DNA of 55,082 nucleotides from contig CAIQJP010000114.1 of assembly GCA_903872155.1 (NCBI GenBank), positions 1 through 55,082 of the forward strand. Reading direction: 5' to 3'. This document shows positions 16,921-25,294 of the stretch, piece by piece (the stretch's first letter is position 1; every line of letters starts with the position of its first letter). The translations under genes were made by a program, and so were the position numbers. This DNA is from an uncultured Actinomycetes bacterium (GTDB taxonomy: Bacteria > Actinomycetota > Acidimicrobiia > Acidimicrobiales > Ilumatobacteraceae). The notes under the pieces were generated by a model. That model was not told where the DNA came from and did not search any database. It worked only from the letters and a program-made list of their open reading frames with translations.

Positions 16921-18315
16921 TCAGCTCAACTTCAAGTTTTTCACGAGCATGGTGACTCGATCGTAGGTCTCGCTGCGCTCAGCCATAAGACGAGTGATTT
17001 TGTCGACAGCATGAATCACGGTGGTGTGGTCGCGCCCACCAAAGAGGCGAGCAATAGCCGGATACGACAAATCGGTGAGCTCGCGGAAAACATACATAGC
17101 TTCTTGGCGAGCCATAACAAGCGGTCGCTGGCGACTCTTCCCACGGAGTGCGTCGACAGCAAACCCCAGAATGCCCGCGATTTCGGTGAGTAATTCCTGG
17201 TCGGTGCGGTGCTTGGGTGCGGTGCTCGGAAGTAAATCTTCCAAAAGCCGTTCGGCTTGGGGAACGGTCATATCAACTCGATTGAGACTTGAGTAGGCGC
17301 TGACGCGAATGAGCGCCCCTTCGAGTTCGCGAATGTTGCTTGTGACCCGAGAAGCGATGTACTCAAGAACGTCACCAGGAACAACCGTGCCTTCGCGCTC
17401 GGCCTTGTTGCGCAAAATGGCGAGGCGGGTTTCAAGGTCGGGAGGTTGAACGTCGGTAATGAGACCCCAGCGGAAACGACCAATCAATCGCTCTTCAAGG
17501 TTCGGGATGGCGTCTGGAACTCGGTCCGACGAGATAACGATTTGTTTGTTGGCCCCGTGTAACGAGTTGAAGGTGTGGAAGAACTCTTCTTGGAGTCCTT
17601 CTTTGCCCTCCATGAACTGGATGTCGTCAATGAGCAACACGTCAATGTCGCGGTAGCGGCGCTTGAAATTGGCGATGGTGTTGTTACGAATTCCGTCGAC
17701 GTATTCGTTGAGGAAAGTCTCAGTCGAGATATATCGCACCTGGTAGTGGCTGTAGTTCTGAAGAACGTAATGGCCAATCGCGTGCAGGAGGTGGGTCTTG
17801 CCCAGACCAGCAGAACCGTAAATGAACAGCGGGTTGTACGAACGAGCTGGGGTTTCTGCGACCCGTTGTGCAGCGGCGAGGGCGAAACTGTTCGAGGCAC
17901 CTTTCACAAAAGTTTCAAAGGTGTAGCGCGGGTTGAGTCCGGCTCGGTCGGCCATCTCTTCAACTTTGTCCGCCGAAGGGGTTTCGTGACGCGTTGATCT
18001 TGTCGCGCTCGCCGGTTGGGCTGGCGCAGGTTGTGGGGCGGGATCAGCGACCACTTCGGTGGAGTCGTTTGAGACAACCTCAACTTCAAGTTGTTTTGAT
18101 CCCGCACCGATTTCGGTGAGGGCATCAAGAACAAGCGGCAAATAACGCGAGGTGATTTTGTCGCGGACGGTTCCGCTCGGAACCGCGAGCCGCAACGTGG
18201 ACTCATCGCTTGGAAGTGAATGAACGTCGTTGAAGGTCGAGTACCAGACCGCGTCGGAGACCTGAGCGCGCAGCAGTTGCGATACTGCTGTCCACAAGTC
18301 CTCTGTGCGTTCCAC
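16921..18315 (-). CDS. dnaA: chromosomal replication initiator DnaA
   Basis: The protein has 464 residues. Domain I (about 1-80) includes LWTAVSQLLRAQVSDAVWYSTF, followed by a Pro/Ala-rich linker. The AAA+ domain has Walker A GSAGLGKT (167-174), Walker B VLLIDDIQF (about 226-234) and a sensor-type VISSDRVPDAIPNLEERLIGRFRWGL. Domain IV carries the DnaA-box recognition signature GGRDHTTVIHAVDKI near 425-440. It melts oriC and recruits the helicase. The GTG start at 18315 has AAGGAG at good spacing. DnaA boxes lie on both sides of the gene, allowing autoregulation. Confidence 0.98.
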   Translation of the reverse strand: MERTEDLWTAVSQLLRAQVSDAVWYSTFNDVHSLPSDESTLRLAVPSGTVRDKITSRYLPLVLDALTEIGAGSKQLEVEVVSNDSTEVVADPAPQPAPAQPASATRSTRHETPSADKVEEMADRAGLNPRYTFETFVKGASNSFALAAAQRVAETPARSYNPLFIYGSAGLGKTHLLHAIGHYVLQNYSHYQVRYISTETFLNEYVDGIRNNTIANFKRRYRDIDVLLIDDIQFMEGKEGLQEEFFHTFNSLHGANKQIVISSDRVPDAIPNLEERLIGRFRWGLITDVQPPDLETRLAILRNKAEREGTVVPGDVLEYIASRVTSNIRELEGALIRVSAYSSLNRVDMTVPQAERLLEDLLPSTAPKHRTDQELLTEIAGILGFAVDALRGKSRQRPLVMARQEAMYVFRELTDLSYPAIARLFGGRDHTTVIHAVDKITRLMAERSETYDRVTMLVKNLKLS

Positions 18316-18669
18316 CTGCTACTCCTTCAAAAATTCGGTTACTCATCCACAAGCGTGTCCACAAGTTGTGGACAACTAATTGACAAATATTTTACGGTTC
18401 TGACCTGCGCTGACGCTGACCACCTAAGGGTTCAAGCTGATCTCAAAACCTCGGGATTGACGACCTTAGCAGGCTGTGGATAATCCGCAAAACACGGAGA
18501 TCCTGGGCTAGGGTTGCCCCCGTCGGTCTTTCGCCCGTAGCCTGCTCCAATGCGCTTGACAAGCGTGATGTGGTTCAGTCCACAGGCGATTGTCAGGACG
18601 GCTGATTATTGGCCACTACCTGGTGTTTCTCGCCCGGATGGGGCAACACCAGGAATTGAGGAGTTTGTA
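18316..18669. other. dnaA-rpmH intergenic region with DnaA-box cluster
   Basis: A 354-base gap between divergent dnaA and rpmH contains no gene. DnaA-box-like sites are TCATCCACA (18343-18351), the perfect palindrome TGTCCACAAGTTGTGGACA (18356-18374), and a perfect consensus box TGTGGATAA (18475-18483). AT-rich CTAATTGACAAATATTTTA follows the palindrome. The region should hold the dnaA promoter (leftward) and the rpmH promoter (rightward; TTGACA at 18556 is a possible -35). It may be a second origin lobe or a dnaA autoregulatory region. Confidence 0.7.
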
Positions 18670-18804
18670 ATGAAGCGTACGTATCAACCAAATCAGAAGC
18701 GTCGTTCGGCCAAGCATGGCTTCCGCGCACGCATGTCCACCCGCGCCGGGCGAGCAGTTTTGAAAGCCCGACGCTTGAAGGGCCGCAAGAAGCTGTCGGC
18801 TTGA
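18670..18804 (+). CDS. rpmH: 50S ribosomal protein L34
   Basis: The 44-residue protein starts [22 protein letters not shown] and ends GRKKLSA, a textbook L34, very basic and part of the large subunit. The ATG at 18670 is set by GAGGAG seven bases upstream and by family length; an in-frame extension back to 18550 crosses the promoter region and is not real. Its TGA overlaps the rnpA TTG start (TTGA). Confidence 0.97.
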   Translation: MKRTYQPNQKRRSAKHGFRARMSTRAGRAVLKARRLKGRKKLSA

Positions 18805-19130
18805 TTGAACGACTTCACAGTCGAGATGGTTTCTCGCGACTACGTCGCGAAGGAACCAGATTTCGTAGTGGAGTGGTTTGGTGTGTCATGGTGTCGGACC
18901 CATCTCTTGAGGGGCCCCAAGTGGCCTTTGCTATTGGTCGCACCGCTGGAACAGCGGTGAAGCGCAACCGCGTCCGTCGACAGTTGCGCGAAGTTTTACG
19001 AAAACACTCCCCTGATCTTGGCCCCGGCTTGTATTTGATGGGCCTCACTCGGCCGGCTGCAGATATTTCTTACTCCGATGTTTCACAGTCCGTTGTCGGG
19101 CTGCTGAGTAAATGGTCTGCTCAAAGTTGA
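18801..19130 (+). CDS. rnpA: ribonuclease P protein component
   Basis: The 109-residue protein shows the RnpA signature: the N-terminal [45 protein letters not shown] (about 50-76), where the RNR motif contacts the P RNA. It assists 5' maturation of tRNAs. The start is a TTG overlapping the rpmH stop by three bases, implying coupling to rpmH. The catalytic RNA gene itself is not in this window. Confidence 0.94.
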   Translation: MIERLHSRDGFSRLRREGTRFRSGVVWCVMVSDPSLEGPQVAFAIGRTAGTAVKRNRVRRQLREVLRKHSPDLGPGLYLMGLTRPAADISYSDVSQSVVGLLSKWSAQS

Positions 19131-19137
19131 TGTCGTT

Positions 19138-19446
19138 ATGAAATCTTTCCTGCTCAAAGGCATCAATTGGTATCAAGTTGCTCGTGAAGGCCGACCCTCA
19201 CCGTGTCGTTTTACCCCGAGTTGTTCTGAGTACGCCAAAGAAGCAGTTCAGGTTCATGGTGCTGGTCGTGGCACCTGGTTAACCACGCGTCGGCTGGCGC
19301 GTTGTCGCCCATTTGGTCGATCAGGATACGACCCGGTTCCCGAAGCCAGAACTCATCAGCATGATGAGAATTGTCTAGTTATCTCCGGTTCATCTGTCAC
19401 CGGTTCATCTATCAACCCAGTTCACCCCACTAGAAGGGTTCCCTAA
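19138..19446 (+). CDS. yidD: membrane protein insertion efficiency factor YidD
   Basis: The protein has 102 residues. The first 72 match Yid[34 protein letters not shown], then [22 protein letters not shown], with the three conserved cysteines. It is a small peripheral membrane protein aiding YidC-dependent insertion. The C-terminal 30 residues (Ser/Thr/Val-rich) extend beyond the usual end. The gene ends one base before yidC, so the two are surely cotranscribed. Confidence 0.92.
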   Translation: MKSFLLKGINWYQVAREGRPSPCRFTPSCSEYAKEAVQVHGAGRGTWLTTRRLARCRPFGRSGYDPVPEARTHQHDENCLVISGSSVTGSSINPVHPTRRVP

Positions 19447-19447
19447 C

Positions 19448-20449
19448 ATGTTTCAAGCCGCCGCCTGGCTGATCAGCCAGTTCTACAACCTCACATCTGA
19501 CTATGTGTCTGCCATCGCTCTTGTCGCGGTGGTCATCATGATGTTGATCTTCCCGCTGACCCTGAAGAGCACGAAGTCGATGCTCGAGATGCAACGTGTT
19601 CAGCCCGAAATGAAGCGTTTGCAGAACCAGTACCGCAACGATCGTCAAAAACTCAACGAAGAAATGATGAAGCTATATCAAGAGCACAAGGTCAACCCGT
19701 TGGCATCGTGCTTGCCGATGGTGGCTCAGATGCCGATCTTCTTGATCATGTTCCGCGTGTTGCGCCATCTCACGCTGCTGGGTAGCGATGGAACCTTTAA
19801 TCCGGGTTACATCAGCAAGACCAGCAAACTGTACGAAAGCCTCGACAAGAGCAAAGAAATGCTGTCCTTGGGCTTGGACTTATCGTTGACGCCCATTAAG
19901 GCCATTCAAGCAAGTCCAGGCAAAGGTGTCGTGTATGCGCTGCTCGTGGTGGTGTTGATGGGGCTGTATTTCGTACAGCAGCGCATGATTGCCAGCCGAA
20001 CGGTTTCGCCGACGATGTCGGCGTCACAACAAAAGCTCATGCAGTACTTGCCAGTCTTTTTCGGTTTATTCCAATTGTTCTTCCCGGTGGCCTTGGTTGT
20101 GTACTACATCTCCCAAACCATCGTGCGTATTGCTCAACAGCAGTACATCACTCGCCGCTTCTATCGTGGCGAGCATTCTCTCGGTCAGCAAGCTCAAGCT
20201 GCCAGCGCTAAAGCCCGTGAAATTGCCAAACAAGATGGCTCGGGCGGCGGCGGAATATTCGGTCAGATGAAACAAGATCTCGCCAAAGCAAAAGAGCAAC
20301 CCAAAAATGTGACGAAACCGAATCCCACGGTGAGCAAGCGAGTAACCCCACCCAAGGGTGGAGCCACCCCTGCAAAAGGTAAGCCAACTCCGCCAAACCG
20401 CCCGAAGCCGTCTGGCCAGTCACGCCACCCGAAGCCGCCCCGCGGCTGA
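19448..20449 (+). CDS. yidC: membrane protein insertase YidC/OxaA
   Basis: The 333-residue protein has the Oxa1 core: a first helix near 20-40 (AIALVAVVIMMLIFPLTL), the basic cytoplasmic coil MLEMQRVQPEMKRLQNQYRND, then LASCLPMVAQMPIFLIMFRVLRHL and two later helix regions near 160-175 and 195-220 with VYYISQTIVRIAQQQYI. The large periplasmic domain of proteobacterial YidC is absent, as in Gram-positives. The C-terminal 80 residues are basic, Pro/Lys-rich and may bind ribosomes. It follows yidD by one base. Confidence 0.95.
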   Translation: MFQAAAWLISQFYNLTSDYVSAIALVAVVIMMLIFPLTLKSTKSMLEMQRVQPEMKRLQNQYRNDRQKLNEEMMKLYQEHKVNPLASCLPMVAQMPIFLIMFRVLRHLTLLGSDGTFNPGYISKTSKLYESLDKSKEMLSLGLDLSLTPIKAIQASPGKGVVYALLVVVLMGLYFVQQRMIASRTVSPTMSASQQKLMQYLPVFFGLFQLFFPVALVVYYISQTIVRIAQQQYITRRFYRGEHSLGQQAQAASAKAREIAKQDGSGGGGIFGQMKQDLAKAKEQPKNVTKPNPTVSKRVTPPKGGATPAKGKPTPPNRPKPSGQSRHPKPPRG

Positions 20450-20488
20450 GATAACAACTCGTACGTCTGAAAGAAAGCAGGAAATCCC

Positions 20489-21313
20489 ATGGAATGGGTA
20501 GAAACAACCGGAAAGTCCATCGAAGAAGCTAAGAGCATCGCCCTCGACCAACTTGGTGTCGCTGATGAAGAGGCAGAATTTGAAATTTTAGAAGAGCCAA
20601 AAGCTGGCCTCTTTGGTCGTACTCGTGGCGAAGCCCGAGTACGGGCACGAGTCAAGCCCCGTACTCCACGAGCCAAGAATGATCGCCGCGAGCGTCGTCC
20701 CCGTCGCGAAGACGGTGCGAGTACTGGCGAACGCCCAAGCCGTCCGAAGCAACCACGAAAGCAGGATAAGAACATGAGTGACAACAAAGACAATGCTGAG
20801 CGCCCCCGTCGTGAACGTCCCGAAGGTCCTCCTGCCGATCCCGCACAAGTTGCCGCCGAGGCCGAGAAGTTCTTGGTTGGACTTGCTGCATCCATTGGTG
20901 CAACTGGCGAAACAGTTGTCAATATTCAGGGCGACGACATCGAAGTCCAGTTGAACGGCTCCGAACTCGGCCTTTTGGTCGGCCCTCGTGGCAGCACCCT
21001 GCAGGCAGTTCAGGACATCACCCGCGTGGTGAGCCAGCGTCGTATGGGCGATCATGACACTCGTTTGCGCATCGACATCGGTGGATACCGAGCCAAGCGC
21101 AAGGAAGCTTTGAGTCGTTTCGTGACTCAGGTTGCCGACGAAGTGGTGGCAACCGGTTCGGCCCGTGCCCTCGAGGCCATGCCCTCACCTGATCGCAAGA
21201 TCGTGCACGATGCCCTGACTGGACGCACCGACATTGTCACGCACTCTGAGGGCGAAGACCCCAATCGTCGCGTTGTCATTTCGCCAGCAGCAGCGGTGGC
21301 TTCCGCCGAGTAG
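20489..21313 (+). CDS. jag: Jag/KhpB-type RNA-binding protein (Jag-N, KH, R3H)
   Basis: The protein has 274 residues. Jag_N at 1-52 contains EWVETTGKSIEEAKSIALDQLGV and KAGLFGRTRGEARV. A long basic/acidic linker with many Arg and Glu residues follows. The KH domain at about 125-190 has LLVGPRGSTLQAVQDITRVVSQRR, and the R3H part has RIDIGGYRAKRKEALSRFVTQVADEV. It binds RNA and, with KhpA, influences envelope growth and division in Gram-positives. AAGAAAGCAGG precedes the ATG. Confidence 0.92.
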   Translation: MEWVETTGKSIEEAKSIALDQLGVADEEAEFEILEEPKAGLFGRTRGEARVRARVKPRTPRAKNDRRERRPRREDGASTGERPSRPKQPRKQDKNMSDNKDNAERPRRERPEGPPADPAQVAAEAEKFLVGLAASIGATGETVVNIQGDDIEVQLNGSELGLLVGPRGSTLQAVQDITRVVSQRRMGDHDTRLRIDIGGYRAKRKEALSRFVTQVADEVVATGSARALEAMPSPDRKIVHDALTGRTDIVTHSEGEDPNRRVVISPAAAVASAE

Positions 21314-21336
21314 TTGCTGGGGCGTAGGGTGGGGCC

Positions 21337-21903
21337 ATGTCAATGGTTCCCCCGCTGAGCCCAAATCATCGAGAGAAGTTGTTGGATGCGCTGGGCGATG
21401 CCCAGCGCATCGGCATGTTGGGGGACAGATCGCTTGGTCAAGTGATCGACCATTCACTGGCCTTTGTCGCTGCCATCCCCGAAACCGCCCGCACCGTGGT
21501 TGACCTCGGATCAGGTGGAGGCGACCCCGGTTTAGTGATTGCCGCCGCCCGCCCAGAAGTGATGACCACCTTGGTGGATCGCCGAGCCAAACGGACCGAC
21601 CTACTGACCCGCTTGGTGGGACGGATGAGATTTCAGGCCCATGTTGAAATTCTAGAAATTGATGTGGCGCTTCTCCCCCAACGATTTCCTGGACGAACCT
21701 GGGATGTCGTGACCTGTCGAGGGTTTGGTTCGCCGGCCTACACCGCCCAGCACGCCGCTCCGCTATTGGCGTCGGGAGGGCTACTGATTGTCAGCGAACC
21801 TCCCGAATCAGACGGAGGGCGCTGGCGCGATCCTGAAGTGGAGGCCACTGGCCTGAAATGGCAGAAAGTCCTGTTTGGCGTGGCGGTTCTTCAAAAATCC
21901 TGA
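21337..21903 (+). CDS. rsmG: 16S rRNA (guanine-527-N7)-methyltransferase RsmG
   Basis: The 188-residue Rossmann methyltransferase has VVDLGSGGGDPGLVIAAARPEV (about 48-69) as its SAM-binding loop, LVDRRAKRTDLLTRLV after it, and WDVVTCRGFGSPAYTAQHAAPLL as the RsmG-specific segment. It methylates G527 of 16S rRNA. It is a little shorter than the usual 210-240 residues, mainly at both ends. The order jag-rsmG-parA is conserved in actinobacteria. Confidence 0.9.
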   Translation: MSMVPPLSPNHREKLLDALGDAQRIGMLGDRSLGQVIDHSLAFVAAIPETARTVVDLGSGGGDPGLVIAAARPEVMTTLVDRRAKRTDLLTRLVGRMRFQAHVEILEIDVALLPQRFPGRTWDVVTCRGFGSPAYTAQHAAPLLASGGLLIVSEPPESDGGRWRDPEVEATGLKWQKVLFGVAVLQKS

Positions 21904-21921
21904 ATGTTCCACGTGGAACAT
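21904..21921. promoter_or_regulatory. parS: parS site 1
   Basis: A perfect 18-bp palindrome whose central 16 bases are TGTTCCACGTGGAACA, matching the bacterial parS consensus around CACGTG. It begins on the last base of the rsmG stop codon. ParB encoded at 22898 should bind here and spread to organise origin segregation. Confidence 0.92.
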
Positions 21922-21951
21922 CCAAGATGTAATGAACACCGGCAGCCAGAA

Positions 21952-21969
21952 ATGTTCCACGTGGAACAT
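21952..21969. promoter_or_regulatory. parS: parS site 2
   Basis: A second identical 18-bp palindrome, centred 48 bp from the first and in the gap upstream of parA. The paired arrangement is typical of an origin-proximal parS cluster. It may also let ParB affect parAB transcription. Confidence 0.92.
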
Positions 21970-22110
21970 TGAACGACACTGATTTGGCGCTATCCGCCCT
22001 GTTGCCATACCCGTGCGGTACGATTTTGCTGTTCCTCCGGTTCGGAGTAACAAAACCCCCACCCCTGTCAGCCTCATATTCGTGAGGTTGCCGCAATGAG
22101 GAAATATCCC

Positions 22111-22923
22111 ATGACCGACTCTCCCGAGATTCAGCACAACCGGCCCTTGCCTCGCGTTATTGCTGTGGCGAACCAAAAAGGTGGCGTTGGTAAAACCACG
22201 ACCTCGGTGAACCTCTCGGCCTGTCTGGCCGAACTCGGATTCCGCACCCTTTTGATCGACCTCGACCCTCAAGGCAACGCTTCATCAGGGGTCGGAATTG
22301 AAACCCGTGGTATTGAGACCTCAATTTATGACGTGCTTCTCAATGATGTCGCTATCAGCGATTGCGTTGAACCAGCCAATGTCAAGAATCTCTTCGTGGT
22401 TCCTGCCAACCTCGACCTCGCAGGCGCCGAGATTGAACTCGTGAATGAAATGGCCCGCGAGCACCGCCTCAAACGAGCCATCGACCAAGAACTTGACGAA
22501 TATGACTACGTCATTATTGACTGTCCCCCATCTTTGGGCCTTTTGACCGTCAATGCTCTCGTGGCGGCCCGCGAAGTTCTGGTTCCTATTCAGTGTGAGT
22601 ATTACGCCTTGGAAGGACTTGGCCAACTGCTTCGCAACGTCGACAAGGTCAAAAAGAATCTCAATCCCACCCTTGAGGTCAGCACCATCTTGTGTGTGAT
22701 GTACGACGCTCGTACCCAGCTGTCGGTCGAGGTCGTGAAGCAAGTGCGTGAACACTTTGGCGACAAAGTGTGCGCCACAATTATTCCGCGAAACGTTCGG
22801 TTGTCGGAGGCCCCCAGCCATCATCAACCCATCAATGTGTACGATCCGTCATCGAAAGGCTCCATTGCCTATCGATTGGTGGCCAAGGAGGTAGCTGGTG
22901 GCACGTCGCCCAGGACTCGGTAA
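22111..22923 (+). CDS. parA: chromosome partitioning ATPase ParA
   Basis: The protein has 270 residues from the ATG at 22111. It is a deviant-Walker ATPase: NQKGGVGKTTTSVNLSACLAELG (about 21-43), LLIDLDPQGNASSGVG, and YDYVIIDCPPSLGLLTVNAL near 130-150. ATP-bound ParA coats the nucleoid and pulls ParB-parS complexes. The start is placed at 22111 because GAGGAA lies eight bases upstream; an ATG at 22096 would put that site inside the gene. It overlaps parB by 26 bases. Confidence 0.96.
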   Translation: MTDSPEIQHNRPLPRVIAVANQKGGVGKTTTSVNLSACLAELGFRTLLIDLDPQGNASSGVGIETRGIETSIYDVLLNDVAISDCVEPANVKNLFVVPANLDLAGAEIELVNEMAREHRLKRAIDQELDEYDYVIIDCPPSLGLLTVNALVAAREVLVPIQCEYYALEGLGQLLRNVDKVKKNLNPTLEVSTILCVMYDARTQLSVEVVKQVREHFGDKVCATIIPRNVRLSEAPSHHQPINVYDPSSKGSIAYRLVAKEVAGGTSPRTR

Positions 22924-23827
22924 AGGGCTTGATGCGCTGATTCCTTCAGGATTCAGCGATTCAGGAACAAGTACAGCGGCTCGAGGAGCCAGTTTGGTGG
23001 AGATCCCGGTCGGGGACTTATCTCCTAACCCCAATCAACCACGTGTGTATTTTGACGAAGAGTCACTCAGTGACTTGTCGGCCTCCATTCGTGAAATCGG
23101 CGTTCTGCAGCCCCTTTTGGTTCGACAGTTGCCCGATGGTTCGTATCAACTCATTGCCGGTGAGCGCCGTTGGCGAGCTGCTCAAAAAGCCGGCCTGACC
23201 ACGGTCCCGGCGGTTGTCAAGACAACCGACGATATGGCGTCAGTTGAACAGGCGCTCGTCGAAAACCTCCATCGCCAAGATTTGGCACCACTTGAAGAAG
23301 CTGGCGCGTATCAACAACTCATCGACGATTTCAGCCTGACTCACGACGATGTCGCTAAACGAGTGGGAAAAAGCCGTAGTTCGATCACGAATTCGTTGCG
23401 ATTACTCACACTTCCTGCGGCGATTCAAGCCTTCTTGGCCGACGGTCGATTGTCAGCTGGACATGCCAAAGCGTTACTCGGAAGCCCCGACCGGGCCTTC
23501 CAAGAACAGTTGGCGCGCCGTGCGGCAACCGAAGGATGGTCAGTTCGTGCAATTGAAGAAGCAATTCGTGACCGTGGGGGAGAGGCACCAACCCCAACAG
23601 TTGAACCTGGTAAATCGGGCGGCGACTCACATACTGGGGGCACCGTCACCAAACTGCCACCCGCGGGACTTCTTGAATTGGAAAGCCAAATTTCGGAATA
23701 TCTTTCCACCCGAGTCAGCGTCAAGATGAATAGCAATAAAAAGGGTTCAGTCACGATTGAGTTCGCCGGACTCGACGACCTGGAGCGTTTGTACTACCTC
23801 ATGATGGGGGCCGGACCCGTCGAATGA
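22898..23827 (+). CDS. parB: chromosome partitioning protein ParB (CTPase, parS-binding)
   Basis: The 309-residue protein has the N-terminal MARRPGLGKGLDALI, the ParA-stimulating segment. The CTP-binding domain contains GERRWRAA (88-95) and ENLHRQDLAPLEEA (from about 122). A helix-turn-helix with DVAKRVGKSRSSITNSLRLL at about 150-170 reads parS. The C-terminal dimerisation domain (LESQISEYLSTRVSVKMNSNKKGSVTIEFAGLDDLERL) is intact. The start is a GTG inside parA. It binds the two parS sites about 950 bases upstream. Confidence 0.96.
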   Translation: MARRPGLGKGLDALIPSGFSDSGTSTAARGASLVEIPVGDLSPNPNQPRVYFDEESLSDLSASIREIGVLQPLLVRQLPDGSYQLIAGERRWRAAQKAGLTTVPAVVKTTDDMASVEQALVENLHRQDLAPLEEAGAYQQLIDDFSLTHDDVAKRVGKSRSSITNSLRLLTLPAAIQAFLADGRLSAGHAKALLGSPDRAFQEQLARRAATEGWSVRAIEEAIRDRGGEAPTPTVEPGKSGGDSHTGGTVTKLPPAGLLELESQISEYLSTRVSVKMNSNKKGSVTIEFAGLDDLERLYYLMMGAGPVE

Positions 23828-23833
23828 CTGGTT

Positions 23834-23946
23834 TGTGGATCAGTCTCACGCGCGAGTGGAGAGATGTATCTCTACAAAACCCTCAACTCTGACCCTGTAG
23901 TCGCGCGACACAGTTTCACACAAGATGTGGATAAGCCTGTGGATAA
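23834..23946. promoter_or_regulatory. DnaA-box cluster downstream of parB
   Basis: Two perfect consensus DnaA boxes on the same strand, TGTGGATAA at 23926-23934 and 23938-23946, are 12 bp apart. A two-mismatch site TGTGGATCA lies at 23834-23842. They occupy the gap between convergent parB and the cwlM-like gene. Perfect boxes in tandem are rare by chance, so this may be a DnaA titration or regulatory locus. Confidence 0.65.
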
Positions 23947-23964
23947 CTAATATTTCCGGCTATT

Positions 23965-24915
23965 TCACGGTGCCCAGGCACTCAAAGCCAAAAAAATCGC
24001 ATCGGCGATCCGTTGACTGCGTTGAGTCATCAATTCGACGGGGCCAAGTGTCAATAACACCGCCGGCATCTTGGTTTCGCGCAAAATAGGCAGACGCATG
24101 CCACTGACGGTCATTCGTGGAACAACATCTCGCAAGTGTCGCTCAATCAAGTGAGCCAATGATCGGCCACCAGCAGACTCAAAGGCTGGAACTGAGTAGT
24201 AGGAAACACGTGCTTCAAAATTGGTACTGGACTCGACGCCCACGTACACATCAGCCCCAAAAAGATTTGCAGTACGCCCCTGAGCAGGGACTTCTTCGTC
24301 AGTGAGTTCGATCAACATCGCGCCGTGTTCACGCAATGCATCGCTCAAGGTCTGACGTAGCGGTTCAAAATCTCCGAACTGCCCGACGGCAACCCGACGT
24401 CCAGCCAAGGGTTGCCCCCGACGGGCTTCTTCAGAGTCGCGAACCGCAGCGATGCCGGGACCGTCTCCGGTCATACGGGATAAGCGGCGTAAAACTGTCA
24501 CCGTCGGGCTGTGGCAGACGCCGTCGACGTCAAGTCCGGCGTTTAATTGAAAATCGCGCAACGCCTGATTGAGTTTTTGGCCAAAAATGCCGTCGATTCG
24601 TCCACAATCAAAACCCAAACGTGAGAGCAATCGCTGCAGTTCGGCCACATCGTCGCCGCGCAGATTCGGTGACCGCAACATGAGCGAACGATCACCTAAA
24701 TCCCACCAAGCTTCAAGTAACGCATTCCACGTATCGTCGTCACAAATACCAGAAACCGTGAGCCCGCGGTCTTCCTGAAACGAGCGAACGCCCTGTTGGG
24801 TGCCAGAACAGTAGAGATCGGGCGTGATGCCAGCATCTGGTAGATAACCAGCTGCTCCGAGGCGATGTTGCAGTTGTCGAACTGCCTCACCCGTCTCACC
24901 GGGTGCAATAGCCAT
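23965..24915 (-). CDS. CwlM-like protein: two peptidoglycan-binding domains and a degenerate Amidase_3 domain
   Basis: The protein has 316 residues and no signal peptide. PG-binding-1 domains lie at about 1-70 (GETGEAVRQLQHRLGAAGYL) and 76-145 (GDDVAELQRLLSRLGFDCGRIDGIFG). The rest (172-316) aligns with Amidase_3, yet zinc ligands look lost: the expected GHGG is GQFGD, the expected His in SIHAN is replaced in VGVESSTN, and the catalytic Glu region reads VLLTLGPVEL. This suggests a cytoplasmic non-enzymatic protein, like mycobacterial CwlM, which controls MurA. Position next to trxA and parB matches cwlM. The phosphorylated C-terminal tail known for mycobacterial CwlM is not apparent. Confidence 0.82.
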   Translation of the reverse strand: MAIAPGETGEAVRQLQHRLGAAGYLPDAGITPDLYCSGTQQGVRSFQEDRGLTVSGICDDDTWNALLEAWWDLGDRSLMLRSPNLRGDDVAELQRLLSRLGFDCGRIDGIFGQKLNQALRDFQLNAGLDVDGVCHSPTVTVLRRLSRMTGDGPGIAAVRDSEEARRGQPLAGRRVAVGQFGDFEPLRQTLSDALREHGAMLIELTDEEVPAQGRTANLFGADVYVGVESSTNFEARVSYYSVPAFESAGGRSLAHLIERHLRDVVPRMTVSGMRLPILRETKMPAVLLTLGPVELMTQRSQRIADAIFLALSAWAP

Positions 24916-25244
24916 CAGGCGAGAAATTCCTCGAGTTCCGAAAGAAGCTGTCCTTTGCCCTTGGCGCCGACCATGGTCTTGACCAAATTGCCGTCTTTAA
25001 AGACCAACAGTGTCGGAATGCTCATGACGCCGTAACGCTGAGCAATGTCACCGTGATCGTCGACGTTCAATTTCGCGATCGTAACCTGACCAGCCTTTTC
25101 GGCAGCGATTTCAGTCAAAATCGGGGCGATCATTTTGCAAGGACCGCACCATTCGGCCCAAAAATCAACAACAACGGGGGTTGATGACGAATTAACTGTT
25201 TCGTCGAATGTTCCTGAGGTCAGAGTGACAATTCCATCAGCCAT
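24915..25244 (-). CDS. trxA: thioredoxin
   Basis: The 109-residue protein is a standard thioredoxin with active site WCGPCK (Cys33, Cys36), the cis-proline loop [12 protein letters not shown] and the C-terminal [16 protein letters not shown]. It reduces protein disulfides in the cytoplasm using electrons from TrxB, encoded 50 bases upstream. AAAGGA lies in front of the ATG. Its TGA overlaps the start of the cwlM-like gene (TGATG). Confidence 0.97.
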   Translation of the reverse strand: MADGIVTLTSGTFDETVNSSSTPVVVDFWAEWCGPCKMIAPILTEIAAEKAGQVTIAKLNVDDHGDIAQRYGVMSIPTLLVFKDGNLVKTMVGAKGKGQLLSELEEFLA

Positions 25245-25294
25245 AGCGAATCCTTTGTAAACGTTTGTAACAAGCGAATGTTACATCGTGTGAG

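Noticed and set aside
18550-18669. 40-residue extension of L34
   Set aside because: L34 is 44 residues long and GAGGAG is placed for the ATG at 18670; the extension is intergenic promoter DNA.
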